This document shows positions 1 through 8,100 of a DNA stretch of 38,491 bases, piece by piece. Origin of the DNA: Verrucomicrobiota bacterium (lineage in GTDB: Bacteria > Verrucomicrobiota > Verrucomicrobiia > Chthoniobacterales > SZAS-18); the NCBI GenBank assembly GCA_018240025.1, contig JAFEGM010000102.1, positions 1-38,491 of the forward strand. Direction: 5' to 3'. Position numbers and translations under genes: made by a program. Positions within the stretch are counted from its first letter, which is position 1; each line of letters starts with the position of its first letter. Under the pieces are notes generated by a model. That model worked only from the letters and a program-made list of their open reading frames with translations. It had not been told where the DNA came from and made no database searches.

Positions 1-13
1 GGGACTCGAACCC
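1..13. repeat. attL: attL core (left copy of 13-bp att repeat)
   Basis: GGGACTCGAACCC is identical to the last 13 bases of the window. Read on the minus strand it is GGGTTCGAGTCCC, the conserved T-arm sequence of a tRNA. The bases to its right do not continue as a tRNA, so this is the junction copy left by integration. The integrase gene starts about 100 bp away, as expected for a tRNA-targeting tyrosine recombinase. The true shared core may be longer than 13 bp, because the flanks lie outside the window. Confidence 0.85.
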
Positions 14-108
14 AGAACCAAGAGCTAGACAGGGGGCAGTGTTCGTTGTCATAGGCTTCTTATCCTTCTCTGGCGTTGACTGTCAGTTTTTGTCTTTTTT
101 CATCAGCC

Positions 109-117
109 TGTTACAGT
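109..117 (+). repeat. TGTTACAGT, left copy of an end-associated repeat
   Basis: The nonamer TGTTACAGT lies just inside the left end and overlaps the integrase GTG start. The same nonamer occurs near the right end at 38411-38419, with a near copy TGTTACACT at 38399-38407. Positions near both ends suggest integrase arm-type or directionality-factor sites, but this is inference. A further copy at 25734-25742, inside the structural genes, warns that a nonamer can recur by chance. Confidence 0.35.
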
Positions 118-1207
118 GGCCGGCGTGTATCAGTTCGAGCGCGCTGGTTCAGCCTTCGTGTGGGTCCGTTACTGGGACCACCGCCGTGGTAAGTGGCGGA
201 ACCGGACCACGAAGGTGCGGGCGAACGATCCCGACCGAGCCAGGAAGCTGGCGAAATTCATTCACCGCATCGAAGGGGAGAACCTGAGCGCGACCGAGGT
301 CCCGGCCGGCACGGCGCCGGACGCGCGGCAGCTGGCGCGCTGGGTGCCGGCCTGGCTGAGGGCGACCTACGCGGAGTCCGAGAGCACGCTGGCGCAATAC
401 GAGCAGCGCTGGCGTGCCGTGCTGGCCTTCCTGCAGGACCGCCGGGTGTTCTACGCGGCCGACGTGCAGCGAGAGCACGCGGACGGCTACATCGCGTGGC
501 GCACCACGCTGAGGAAGGGCAAGGCTGGAAAGTCCATCGCTCGAAACACCTGCATCGCTGAGCTGAAGGTGCTCGCCATGGTGCTCTTCGAGGCCGTGCG
601 GCGCGGCGAGATCGCGGCCAACCCGCTCGCCAGACTGCGCCTCCGGCGCTCGGCCGCGCGCATCAAACCGGAGTTCACCGACGCGCAGATCGGCCAGGTG
701 CGCGCCCAGCTGCGCGAGGCCCCGGAATGGATGGGCCGCGCCTTCGAGATCGCGCTCTACACGGGCCTGCGCCATGCGGAGACCCGCCTGCGCTTGGCCG
801 ACGTGGATTTCTCCCGCGGCGAGATCTTCGTCGGGGACCCGAAGGGCGGGCCGAAACGAGCCTACACCATCCCCCTCCCTGATGAGCTTCGCCCCATGCT
901 GCAGCAGCTGGCGCGGGCCGGCATCCTGCTGGCGTGGAGCCCGCCCACAGGAAAGGGAGTGATGCCGGCCGGGATGCAGTGGCGCCGTCTGTTCGATGCC
1001 GCCGGCCTCGGCGACCACTCCTTCCACAGCACGCGCGTGACCTTCATCAGCCGAGGCTGCCGCGCCGGCATTCCCGAGGGAATGATGCGGCGTCTGGTCA
1101 ATCATGCCTCGGCGGAGATCCATGCGATCTATCAGCGGGTGGAGGTGGAGGACTTGAAGCAGTGGCGGCCGAGGATCACGCTGCCGCCGCCACCGGAGGT
1201 GGCGTAG
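116..1207 (+). CDS. int: tyrosine-recombinase phage integrase
   Basis: This 363-residue protein starts with GTG and catalyses site-specific integration and excision at the tRNA att site. The N-terminal 60 residues look like an AP2-type arm-binding domain (WVRYWDHRRGKW), and residues about 73-165 form the SAM-like core-binding domain. The catalytic domain carries the expected residues: Arg219 in TGLRHAE, His304 and Arg307 in FHSTR, His330 in LVNHAS, and Tyr339 in IYQRV. All are present, so it should be active. It lies beside attL, is transcribed into the element, and its 3' end overlaps the convergent small gene at 1176-1418 by 32 bp. No clear Shine-Dalgarno sequence precedes the GTG. Family assignment is firm; the exact start is less so. 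Confidence 0.95.
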   Translation: MAGVYQFERAGSAFVWVRYWDHRRGKWRNRTTKVRANDPDRARKLAKFIHRIEGENLSATEVPAGTAPDARQLARWVPAWLRATYAESESTLAQYEQRWRAVLAFLQDRRVFYAADVQREHADGYIAWRTTLRKGKAGKSIARNTCIAELKVLAMVLFEAVRRGEIAANPLARLRLRRSAARIKPEFTDAQIGQVRAQLREAPEWMGRAFEIALYTGLRHAETRLRLADVDFSRGEIFVGDPKGGPKRAYTIPLPDELRPMLQQLARAGILLAWSPPTGKGVMPAGMQWRRLFDAAGLGDHSFHSTRVTFISRGCRAGIPEGMMRRLVNHASAEIHAIYQRVEVEDLKQWRPRITLPPPPEVA

Positions 1208-1418
1208 CGACCGGGGCATCTACCGGCTGACCGGCGAGCCAGGTGCGGAACTCGCTCGGGATGATGAGGCCGAGGCGGCGCGGGAATCCCTCGCGGGTGG
1301 CGAGTTCGCGGATCTTTCCGTAGGAAAAGCCCGTGTAGATCGAGAGGCCGTGCATGGTGAGCGCTTGGTCGCGGTCGCCGGCGGCCCGGATCTGTTCAGG
1401 GGTGAGTTTGGGTCTCAT
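1176..1418 (-). CDS. small helix-turn-helix protein, possible excisionase
   Basis: This is an 80-residue protein read leftward from an ATG at 1418. Residues about 20-60 (GLSIYTGFSYGKIRELATREGFPRRLG) read as a MerR/excisionase-type winged helix: a helix, a turn around FSYGKI, and a basic wing with GFPRR. The Ala/Pro-rich C-terminus ends inside the 3' end of the convergent integrase gene. Small basic HTH proteins beside int are commonly directionality factors or DNA-binding regulators. It follows the gene at 1423-1605 with a 4-nt gap, so the two probably form one transcript. A longer frame upstream exists, but its sequence is low-complexity Arg/Cys/Trp, so I prefer the internal ATG. The excisionase role is an inference from position and size. 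Confidence 0.6.
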   Translation of the reverse strand: MRPKLTPEQIRAAGDRDQALTMHGLSIYTGFSYGKIRELATREGFPRRLGLIIPSEFRTWLAGQPVDAPVATPPPVAAAA

Positions 1419-1422
1419 GGTG

Positions 1423-1605
1423 TTACTTGGTTTCGCCGCCCCCGAAGGCCACATCGGGCAAGCGGACAATCTGTCTGCGCAACGCGGCGCACGCCGACCG
1501 CACCCCCACCTCCTTCGTGCGGTTCTCGATGCCACGAACATAGTTCTCCACCAGATCCCGCAGCTGCCGGATCTGAGCGGGGGTTGGTTTCGGTCGATTG
1601 GGCAT
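1423..1605 (-). CDS. small basic protein of unknown function
   Basis: This 60-residue protein starts at an ATG with MPNRPKPTPAQIRQLRDLVE. It has a predicted amphipathic helical core (residues 10-45) and no recognisable domain. It lies immediately upstream of the excisionase-like gene, with 4 nt between stop and start, and downstream of the A/T-rich divergent control region that it shares with the XRE repressor gene. It is therefore probably the first gene of a short leftward transcript controlled by that repressor. A TTG at 1671 would add 22 residues but would run into the operator palindrome, so I chose the ATG. Confidence 0.5.
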   Translation of the reverse strand: MPNRPKPTPAQIRQLRDLVENYVRGIENRTKEVGVRSACAALRRQIVRLPDVAFGGGETK

Positions 1606-1631
1606 AATTTGAAAGAATCCGAATATTCGTA

Positions 1632-1655
1632 TTTCGTCAAAGAATTTTGATGAAA
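1632..1655. promoter_or_regulatory. imperfect palindromic operator in divergent control region
   Basis: TTTCGTCAAA and TTTGATGAAA form an inverted repeat (9 of 10 positions pair) separated by GAAT. A related short palindrome, TTTCGTGAAA, lies closer to the repressor gene at 1688-1697. The region from about 1606 to 1703 is much more A/T-rich than its surroundings and lies between divergent genes. This is the expected place for the XRE repressor to bind and switch the flanking promoters. Binding is inferred, not shown. Confidence 0.5.
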
Positions 1656-1715
1656 TTTCGCTTTTGTTCAAAAACGGCGGTTTACTTTTCGTGAAAGTTT
1701 GGCGTGTATGGCCTC

Positions 1716-2207
1716 ATGAGCCGGATCACCAACTTCTCGATTGGCCTGCGAAAACTCTTCGCGAGCACAAAACACCGCATGGACGAGGTCGCGAAAAGGG
1801 CCGGCGTTACGGCCTCATCGCTCTGGAGCTACAAGCTGGGCCGCTCGCGGCCCAGTCTGAAGGCACTTCACGGCCTGACGTCAGCCTTACCTGTGGAGAC
1901 GTCCCGTGAATTGATCGCCGCCCACCTATTGGACGAGACACCTGAACCGCTGAGAAAAGAACTGCGGATTCAGTGGCTGGCCAGCGGCGCGCCTGCCAGC
2001 TTGCCGGCGTCTGATGAGGAGCAGTCGGCGCATCGGCTCAAGGAGCAGACGCCAGTTTACGGTGTTGCACGTCCACTGAACGCTGAGGAGCGGGTTGATG
2101 TAGCGGAGGACGAATTGCGCCTTGTCTTGGAATGGATGAGACACCAGGCGACGACAGATCCGTCCTACCGCAAGTGGCTGATAGATACGTATCACATCAT
2201 GCAGTGA
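1716..2207 (+). CDS. XRE/Cro-family phage repressor
   Basis: This protein is 163 residues from the ATG at 1716; an in-frame GTG at 1704 would add four. Residues 8-55 form a helix-turn-helix of the XRE type: MDEVAKRAGVTASSLWSYKLGRSRPSLKAL has the usual Ala, Gly-Val and Ser pattern and a basic recognition helix. The C-terminal two thirds is polar and helical and lacks the Ser/Lys LexA-type self-cleavage residues, so this is not an obvious RecA-cleaved CI. It is divergent from 1423-1605 across an A/T-rich segment with palindromes, typical of a lysogeny switch. It is the best candidate for the prophage maintenance repressor. No Shine-Dalgarno sequence separates the two starts. Confidence 0.8.
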   Translation: MSRITNFSIGLRKLFASTKHRMDEVAKRAGVTASSLWSYKLGRSRPSLKALHGLTSALPVETSRELIAAHLLDETPEPLRKELRIQWLASGAPASLPASDEEQSAHRLKEQTPVYGVARPLNAEERVDVAEDELRLVLEWMRHQATTDPSYRKWLIDTYHIMQ

Positions 2208-2232
2208 CGCTTTTGCAGACAGAATGCTCGGA

Positions 2233-2250
2233 AAAATTTATAGAAATTTT
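2233..2250. promoter_or_regulatory. A/T-rich palindrome upstream of 2277 gene
   Basis: AAAATTT-ATAG-AAATTTT is a perfect 7-bp inverted repeat with a 4-nt centre, in the 69-bp gap between the repressor gene and the small membrane-protein gene. It lies about 27 bp before that gene's ATG, where an operator or an A/T-rich promoter element would be expected. Its sequence differs from the palindrome at 1632-1655. Function is inferred from position only. Confidence 0.35.
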
Positions 2251-2276
2251 AGGATTCCTTAGCCTACGCTGGCCAA

Positions 2277-2699
2277 ATGTGGGCCAAGCTACTCGCTGAC
2301 TGGCGGATGCGCCGGGCTCAATCTGCCTTGCAGCGCCAGATCCAGAAGACAGAGCGAGTCACGGCATCCATGCGCGCGTTGCAGGCTCGCGAGGAGCGCA
2401 AGCGGCGCTTCCGCCGAAATCTGAGACTGGTCCTCTGGTCGATTGTCTTGGCTCCGATTGCAGCATTGGCGCTGCTGTTCGGCCTACTGCTCTACGGCAC
2501 ACGTAATCTGCCTCAGCCGGTGGACAATGGTCGAATCCCATCTCTGCCCGAAGAGCCTCGGCAAAGGCTGACCGAGGAAGAGGTCTCAGAGCGGAAGGTC
2601 AAGGCCAAGCCGAAGAAGAAGTCAGGCCGCGTCTGGGTGTCAGGATACACCAGATCGAACGGGGTCAGGGTCCGCGGCCATTGGCGGACGGTTCGCTGA
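2277..2699 (+). CDS. small single-pass membrane protein, possible lysogeny accessory gene
   Basis: This 140-residue protein has a strongly basic, helical N-terminal half (residues 1-50, rich in Arg/Gln/Ala). One transmembrane segment spans residues 51-74 (LVLWSIVLAP onward), followed by a charged linker with KVKAKPKKK. The C-terminal motif GYTRSNGVRVRGHWRTVR resembles the short GYTR-DGT-V--H-R motif seen in many small bacterial proteins of unknown role. It is one of only three plus-strand genes and ends 1 bp before the stop of the convergent endolysin gene. It has its own upstream A/T-rich palindrome, so it may be expressed from the prophage independently of the lytic genes. I do not recognise a precise family. 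Confidence 0.6.
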   Translation: MWAKLLADWRMRRAQSALQRQIQKTERVTASMRALQAREERKRRFRRNLRLVLWSIVLAPIAALALLFGLLLYGTRNLPQPVDNGRIPSLPEEPRQRLTEEEVSERKVKAKPKKKSGRVWVSGYTRSNGVRVRGHWRTVR

Positions 2700-2700
2700 T

Positions 2701-3258
2701 CTACTTCAGCCAAGCTCGCACCGCCCAGGCTTGGCGCTTCAGCCGGCGCTTGCTCCAGATTCCATCCCCGTCTCGATCGCGCTCGCCCTCGGCGGATTCG
2801 GGTGACGTGTTCGCCTCCAGGGTGGTGAACGTGGACCCGAGACGCGGCCAGGTGCGCACCAGCCCCGTGTGCGCGATGCGGCCCTTGCGCGGGAAGTAGA
2901 TGCCGAAGGTGTCGCCCGGCCGCGGCGCCGTGCCGCCCGCGCGAGCGGTCCATGTGGGCTGCCGGAGCATGTCCGGCGACCAGGCGCTGCGCGGGACGAT
3001 GCCGTCGAGGCCCGCCATGTGATAGACCCAGGCGACGAACGCGGCGCAATACGGATCGCCCTTGGACGCGCCGGCGAAGGCCAGCATGCGCTCGATCTCC
3101 GGCCCGTCATTGCGGCCCGTGGCCTCGGTGATGCCGAGGAGCCCCTCGGCGGCGCGGATTACGGCCGCGCGCTCCGGCGGGAGCGGCTGGGCGGTCAGGA
3201 GACCGGCACCAGCAACAGCAGCACACAGCAGAACACGAAGAAGGCGTAGAGCGCGCAT
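2701..3258 (-). CDS. secreted CHAP/NlpC-like peptidoglycan hydrolase (endolysin)
   Basis: This 185-residue protein has an N-terminal Sec-type signal sequence (residues 1-24: basic MRALRLLR, hydrophobic core, then AQP). The catalytic domain follows a cysteine-hydrolase pattern. Cys71 sits in GDPYCAAFVAWVY, His130 in GRIAHTGLV, and a polar third residue (Glu148 or Asn150) in LEANTS. The tail GDGIWSKRR is common in phage amidase-like lysins. It is the last gene of the leftward late transcript and overlaps the holin-like gene by 64 bp. The signal peptide suggests Sec-dependent export, so lysis timing may depend on membrane depolarisation rather than on a large holin hole. CHAP versus NlpC/P60 membership cannot be settled by eye. 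Confidence 0.82.
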   Translation of the reverse strand: MRALRLLRVLLCAAVAGAGLLTAQPLPPERAAVIRAAEGLLGITEATGRNDGPEIERMLAFAGASKGDPYCAAFVAWVYHMAGLDGIVPRSAWSPDMLRQPTWTARAGGTAPRPGDTFGIYFPRKGRIAHTGLVRTWPRLGSTFTTLEANTSPESAEGERDRDGDGIWSKRRLKRQAWAVRAWLK

Positions 3259-3626
3259 AGGAAGGCGAAGAAAGAGAAGAAGACGAGGACGCGAGTCTTC
3301 GGCCCCACGCCGCTGCGGGCCACTTCTCCGCTGCGCGTGATGGTCAGCGGGTCGCGCTCGCCCGCCGTCCAGTCGGACAGCAGGCCCTTGGCGCCCAGCC
3401 ACGTGCGGAGCGTGGTGAAGAGCACGCTGCACACCAGGTGCGCGCAGAGGATGGAGAGCCCGAAGGGCACCGTGGCCATGACGAAGGCCTGCAGCATCGA
3501 CACGTCGAAGACGCCGCCGGAGGTCGGATCGGCCCACCGGATGAGGCGGCCGCTGGCCCAGAAGAACGCGACGACGGCCGCGACGATGGCCAGGATGCGG
3601 GAGAAGCGAACAGCGAGCGATTTCAC
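3195..3626 (-). CDS. holin-like membrane protein with three transmembrane segments
   Basis: This 143-residue protein starts with GTG, which overlaps the preceding stop as GTGA; this fixes the start. Hydrophobic segments lie at residues 10-26, 44-72 and 112-141, the last ending almost at the C-terminus and rich in Phe, Cys and Val. Between the second and third segments is a polar region with WTAGERDPLTITRSGEV. Size, membrane topology and its place directly before the endolysin fit a holin or other lysis regulator. There is no sequence family I recognise, so the holin call is contextual. Confidence 0.62.
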   Translation of the reverse strand: MKSLAVRFSRILAIVAAVVAFFWASGRLIRWADPTSGGVFDVSMLQAFVMATVPFGLSILCAHLVCSVLFTTLRTWLGAKGLLSDWTAGERDPLTITRSGEVARSGVGPKTRVLVFFSFFAFLCALYAFFVFCCVLLLLVPVS

Positions 3627-4237
3627 GGGATGATGAGGCGGGTGGCAGGGTGGAGGCGAAGGAAGACGTAGAGCCCGGCCAGGAGGGCGAGGCCGACGGC
3701 GGACCACCTCCAGAAGTCCCGGCTCGCCGTCGTCTCCTCGAGGCGGACCTTGGCGCGGGCCAGCTCCTGGGCGTTGTGCTGGGCGGCGGCTGCGTTGGTG
3801 TCGGCGTCGATCTTCAGACGCGTGGCCTCGGCCTCGGCCCGGCCGAGCTGCAGGAGCGTCTGGGTCTGGCCCGTGCGGAGGGATTCGTTCGCCTCCTGCA
3901 GCCGATCACGCTCGCGGGCGATGGCCTCGGCCTCCACCCGGGCAGCCTCGCCGGCCGCCTGCGCCTCGACCACGGCCGCGCGGAGTTGCGCCTCGCGGTC
4001 AGGGGTGGCCGTGGCCGCGAGCGGCAGCAGCGCCAGCAGCAGCGCGGCCGCGGTGGCGAGCATGCGCTTCAGTTGCTCGAGGATCCCCGGCAGCATCTTG
4101 CGCCGGCCTTCGAGCCCGGCCTTGGTGAACTGCTGGCGATCGAGGAACGGCAGACGATTCCAGCAGGGGTGGCAGGCGACCTTGCCTTCGGGGCGGGGCT
4201 GGCCACAGCCGGCGCAGGTGGCGGCGGAGTTGCTCAT
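3623..4237 (-). CDS. zinc-ribbon, coiled-coil membrane protein of lysis cassette
   Basis: This 204-residue protein combines three parts. An N-terminal zinc-knuckle has Cys8, Cys11, Cys22 and Cys25 (CAGC and CHPC). A hydrophobic segment spans 59-77. A long Ala/Glu/Arg-rich coiled coil covers about 80-170, ending in a second transmembrane segment at 178-194. The coil between two membrane anchors is reminiscent of spanin-like periplasmic coils, but the cytoplasmic zinc-ribbon is unusual for that role. It is coupled on both sides: ATGA at its start with the upstream gene, GTGA at its end with the holin-like gene. The function is unknown; a part in the final lysis step is an inference from context. 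Confidence 0.6.
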   Translation of the reverse strand: MSNSAATCAGCGQPRPEGKVACHPCWNRLPFLDRQQFTKAGLEGRRKMLPGILEQLKRMLATAAALLLALLPLAATATPDREAQLRAAVVEAQAAGEAARVEAEAIARERDRLQEANESLRTGQTQTLLQLGRAEAEATRLKIDADTNAAAAQHNAQELARAKVRLEETTASRDFWRWSAVGLALLAGLYVFLRLHPATRLIIP

Positions 4238-4611
4238 GGCGTGACGACGGTCTTTCCGTCGAGGAGGAGTTGCGCGCGGCGGAGGGCGGCCCGCTGGCGA
4301 GCGAGCGCGGCGCGCTGCCGATCAAGCGCGGTCGCCTGCCGGTCGAGGCTGGCGCCGATGTCAGCGGAGACCCGCACCGCCTTGCGCACTTCCTGCACGG
4401 CCGGGTCAAGGGTGACCGCCCGCGCCTGCACGGTCGGGGCCGGCGTCAGCGTGTCGCAGGCAGGCAGCGCCAGGCAGGCAGCGCCGAGGGCAATGATGTG
4501 CGGGGAGCGCCGTCGGCGCCGGAAGAGGTCCGCCGCCGTGCTGACGACGACACAGACGATGGCGCAGAAAAGGAGGGTGAGCGTGCCGAGCGGGCGGTTG
4601 TCCGGGTCCAT
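4234..4611 (-). CDS. membrane or lipoprotein with C-terminal coiled coil, lysis cassette
   Basis: From the ATG at 4611 the protein is 125 residues. Residues 9-28 are a transmembrane segment followed by five arginines. A second hydrophobic stretch at 39-52 ends in LALPAC, which looks like a lipobox (Cys52). Residues about 72-115 are a Gln/Arg/Ala coiled coil. The tandem anchors suggest either an embedded second start for a lipoprotein form or a two-pass protein. An in-frame TTG at 4629 would add six residues, and the stretch 4612-4630 is one of the recurrent TYTGAC boxes described in the findings. It ends in an ATGA overlap with the next gene. It may be one half of a spanin-like pair with 4633-4782 or 4779-5108. 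Confidence 0.55.
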   Translation of the reverse strand: MDPDNRPLGTLTLLFCAIVCVVVSTAADLFRRRRRSPHIIALGAACLALPACDTLTPAPTVQARAVTLDPAVQEVRKAVRVSADIGASLDRQATALDRQRAALARQRAALRRAQLLLDGKTVVTP

Positions 4612-4630
4612 GACGGCCGCGGCGGTCAAA
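4612..4630 (-). promoter_or_regulatory. TYTGAC start box of 4234-4611 gene
   Basis: TTTGACCGCCGCGGCCGTC occupies the 19 nt immediately before the ATG. It matches the box before the tail-tube gene (19025-19043) at 17 of 19 positions, although the genes are unrelated. See the finding on start-proximal boxes. Confidence 0.5.
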
Positions 4631-4632
4631 GG

Positions 4633-4782
4633 TCAGTTGGGATCGCCGCCACCTTTCGCGAGCCCGGGCGCAGGTTTCGCGCGGAGATCGATCGGCTTCA
4701 CCAGCTCGGCGCGGGCCGAGGCGCAGGCGTTCAGCAGGAGGCTGGCAGTGACGAGAGCGAAGGTGAGTGCGAAGCGTTTCAC
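4633..4782 (-). CDS. small lipoprotein, o-spanin-like
   Basis: This 49-residue protein starts with a GTG that overlaps the upstream stop as GTGA. A classic lipoprotein signal is visible: VKRFALTFALVTASLLLNAC, with Cys20 as the lipidated residue in an LLNAC lipobox. The mature part is only about 30 residues, polar, and ends KGGGDPN. Very small lipoproteins beside a membrane-anchored coiled-coil protein are the hallmark of outer-membrane spanin subunits (Rz1-type) in Gram-negative phages. The mature chain is less proline-rich than lambda Rz1. The likely partner is the 4779-5108 product, which has an N-terminal anchor and a coil. Confidence 0.65.
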   Translation of the reverse strand: MKRFALTFALVTASLLLNACASARAELVKPIDLRAKPAPGLAKGGGDPN

Positions 4783-5108
4783 GGGAGTTCGATGGTGGGG
4801 TTGGTCGGGTCGGAATCGCCTTTGCGCGGCATGCGCTGCCCCATCGGCGGAGTGTCCCCGCCGCCAAGCGCGACGCGCCACTGACACCCGGGAACAGCGC
4901 AAGTCCGCACGCCTTTGATGACGCCGCGCACCTCGCCGTATTTCTGCCGGAGGTCGCCCAGTTCGCGCTGTTGCTCGGCGAAGAGCTTCGCGCTCTCCTG
5001 CTGCTTGGACTGCAACGTGATGATCTGCTCGCGCATCCAGAGCCCAAACCACCCGACAACGGCAGCGAGCCCTCCGATTCCCGTAGCAAGATAGGCTTCA
5101 GCGGTCAT
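4779..5108 (-). CDS. N-terminally anchored coiled-coil protein, i-spanin-like
   Basis: This 109-residue protein has an N-terminal transmembrane segment at residues 7-25 and a coiled coil at about 26-62 (REQIITLQSKQQESAKLFAEQQRELGDL). A C-terminal segment has Cys70 and Cys75 (CAVPGC) and ends in Pro-rich sequence. An inner-membrane anchor followed by a periplasmic coil is the architecture of i-spanins. It is the first gene of the lysis block, just after the tail-tip J gene. It overlaps the lipoprotein gene by GTGA, which supports the pairing. Its start is preceded by a TYTGAC box at a 20-nt distance. The family is not recognised by sequence, so the call rests on topology and context. Confidence 0.58.
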   Translation of the reverse strand: MTAEAYLATGIGGLAAVVGWFGLWMREQIITLQSKQQESAKLFAEQQRELGDLRQKYGEVRGVIKGVRTCAVPGCQWRVALGGGDTPPMGQRMPRKGDSDPTNPTIELP

Positions 5109-5130
5109 TGCGTTTTCGCGCGGTCAAAAC

Positions 5131-8100
5131 TCAGAACGTGACCGTCACCGAAGGGAACGTGCCGGACAGCTGGTGGAACCAATCGTAGGCCTGCACGAGG
5201 TAGCGTTTGTTCGTGCCGGCAGCGCGCGTGAGGTGGAATTGCCGAGTGCCGACCGGCACCGATCCGATCTCCACGCTGGTGCTGTAGTCGATCGCCTGCT
5301 CGACGATCACGTAATTGTAGATGTCGCCCGCCGCGGGCTCCTCCCAGGTCAACGTCAGCACCCCACTGGTGATGGAGCCGGCCAGGTTCGTGACCTCGGC
5401 CGGGATGCGGTTGTAGGGCGACACGTAGACCCAGGCGCTGGCGTCGCCGAAGCGGTTCACACAGCGCACGCCGAAACGCAGGCGCGCCCACTGCCCCCAG
5501 GAGCGAGAGGTCGAATACCAGCTGCACAGATGCGGCGGCCAGAACTGCGCCACCTCGGCCACCAACGGCGGGAAATCGGCGCTCATCTTGGCGGCGGTGT
5601 AGATGTATTGCGGGACCTCGACGTCGTCGGTGCGAATGGTGTTCCAGACGTTGCTCGAGTCTTTCGTCTCCACCTTCACCTCGAAGTGGGAGAAGAACGG
5701 ATCATTGACCGCCGGGCCATACCACCCGGCCGGCGGGGTGACGTCCCAGTTCAGCTCGAGTTCGCGCTCGTCGAAGGACACGCGGCGGAAGGTGGCACCG
5801 GTGAAATCCGCGGTGATGTTCACGGCCGAGCCGAACGCGTCCGTGGCCGAGAGCTTGAACGCGCCGCTGGAAAGACCGGAGGCGAGCACGAAATACGGCG
5901 TGCCGGCGGTCAGGCCGGTGCCGCCGGCCACGGACAGAAAGACAATGACGTCCGCCGCCACCAAGCCATGCGAGGCGCAGGTGACCACGTCCGTGCTGGC
6001 GGTGCCCGTGCACGTTTTCACGTCGGCGCCGCGCACGCGCAGCTGGGCCACGTCGAAGACGGTCTCGGCGAAGCTGACGTCATAGTCCGCGGTGATCTTG
6101 GCCGAGCGGCCGCCGATGCTGTTCACGGCCACGACCTCCACCTCGATGTTGCCCGGGGTGTCGATGGGGATGCGGATCTCCGGGGCGCTGACGTCCGGCA
6201 GGTGCTCCCAGTTGCCCCCGTCCTTGCGCACCAGGACGGCGTAGCGGCGGAGGAATGGGTCGGGACTGGCGCCCCAGCTGGCCTCGAGCGAGACGTCGAA
6301 GCTGATCTCCGTCGTGCGATAGACCATTTCGAACGCGATCGGGCCGACCGGCGGCTGGCAGCTCCAGGCCGAGGGCAGGAGCGAGGTGGGCGGCGGGTCG
6401 AGCGCCAGGTCCTGCTCGACCGCCGCGTATTTCGTCGGGTCGTGCTGCAGAGCGGTGACGTCGTATTCGAGCGGGTTCTCGGTCTCGGCGACCGTGATCA
6501 CCCGCCATTGCTCCGGCTGCAGATTGGAGGCCTTCAGGACCCAGAGCGTGTTCGCCAGCGGGGCGGAGGCGAACGCCGGCGAGACGGCCAGCGTGGAAAC
6601 CGTGCCAGCCGAGGTGGTGACCGGCCGCGAGACCGGCGCGCTGCCATCCGGCGGATACACGCTCAGCTCGTAGGTCTGGCCGGACTCGATGAGCACGGAG
6701 CGATCGAGCACCACGCTGCTTGTCGTGGCGGACTGGATCCGGCCGGCCATGCTTCGGCCGGCGCGGGCGGGGTCGGACGTCTCGATGATGTCGCCCGGGA
6801 CGACGATGGCCGCTTCCAGCGAGGCGCGGAAGGTGACCGTGTCTGTCTCCCGCTGCTCGACCGCCAGGGCCCACTTGCCGATGCGGTTGGCCTGGCCGCG
6901 GCTCGTGCAGCCGAACCCGGTCACGTTGAGCTCGCGCACGCCGAAGCGCTCGACGGCGTCCGAGTCCTCCACGTATTCCGTTTCGAGCCGGCCGAGGTTG
7001 GCCAGGTTGTTCCAGGTGACCAGCGCCACGGTGTGCCGGGCCCGCAGGGCGCTGCCGCGATAGACGAAATGATCGCCGTTCTCGGCCGGGATGACGTTGG
7101 CCCGCGAGAACTGCGCGACGGGGTCGGCGGGGGCGTCCTGCGTGGGGGTGATGAGGCCGGCCGCGAAATAGACCATGCCCCGAAAGATGGATGCGATATC
7201 AGCCATAACTTTGAGTGCTTCCTGTCTAGTTTGAATCACCAGATTGCAGGTGAACCGCGGCTCCGTGCCCCCGTCGCCGTCGTCGACCAGCTCGTCGCAA
7301 TACTGCGCGATCGCGTAGAGCTTCCATTTATCGACCGAGGCTTCGGGGATGAATTTGCCAAGCCCGTAGCGCGGGTGCGTCAGGAGGTCGTAGAACACCC
7401 AGGCCGGGTTGTTCGTCCACGTGGGCGCGGAGAAGGTGCCGTCCCAGGTGCCGGTGTAGACGCGGGTCGTGGGGTTGTAGTTGCTGGGCACGCGCACCAG
7501 CAGCCCCTTCACATCGGCCGCGATGATGGGGATGCGCGAGAACTGCTCGGCGTTGATGTCGATCCCCACCTGGGCGCAGTAGGGATAGCTGAATTTGCCC
7601 TCGTAGATGAGGGAGTAGGAATCGACGTAGGTATCGTTCACCAGCGAGGAGACCGCGCTGTCTGCGGTGAGGCGAACGACGCGGATGTCCCAGGGGCCAG
7701 TGCCGGCCGGCAGCGGGATGCGATAGCTGCGCTTGTAGTTGGAGCGCTGCTTGCCGTTGATCGTGTCCGTCAGGATGTCCGTGTAGGAGCCACCGCTGTT
7801 CCGGCGCTGGATCTTCAGCTGCACGCTGGTGCCGCCGATGTCGCCGTTGCTGGTGTCCTGCTTGTAGATCGCCGGCAGCGAGACCGTCACCCGAACGGCG
7901 TCGGCGGTCGTGTCCGTGATCGCCTGCGTCCACGGCGAGGCCGTTTCCACCTGCACGTTCACCGAGGTGGCGCTCTCGGCCGAGGTGAAGCCCGGGATGT
8001 AGGACTGGTCGACCGTGCCCGGGAGAAAGTAGATCTTCAGATCCTTGAAATTCCTCGTCCCATCGCTGGCCTCGACCGGCGTGTCGTCGAGATAGAGGCA

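Noticed and set aside
1..90. A full tRNA at the left end
   Set aside because: The T-arm sequence is there, but the following bases do not form variable, anticodon or D arms, so only the att core is supported.
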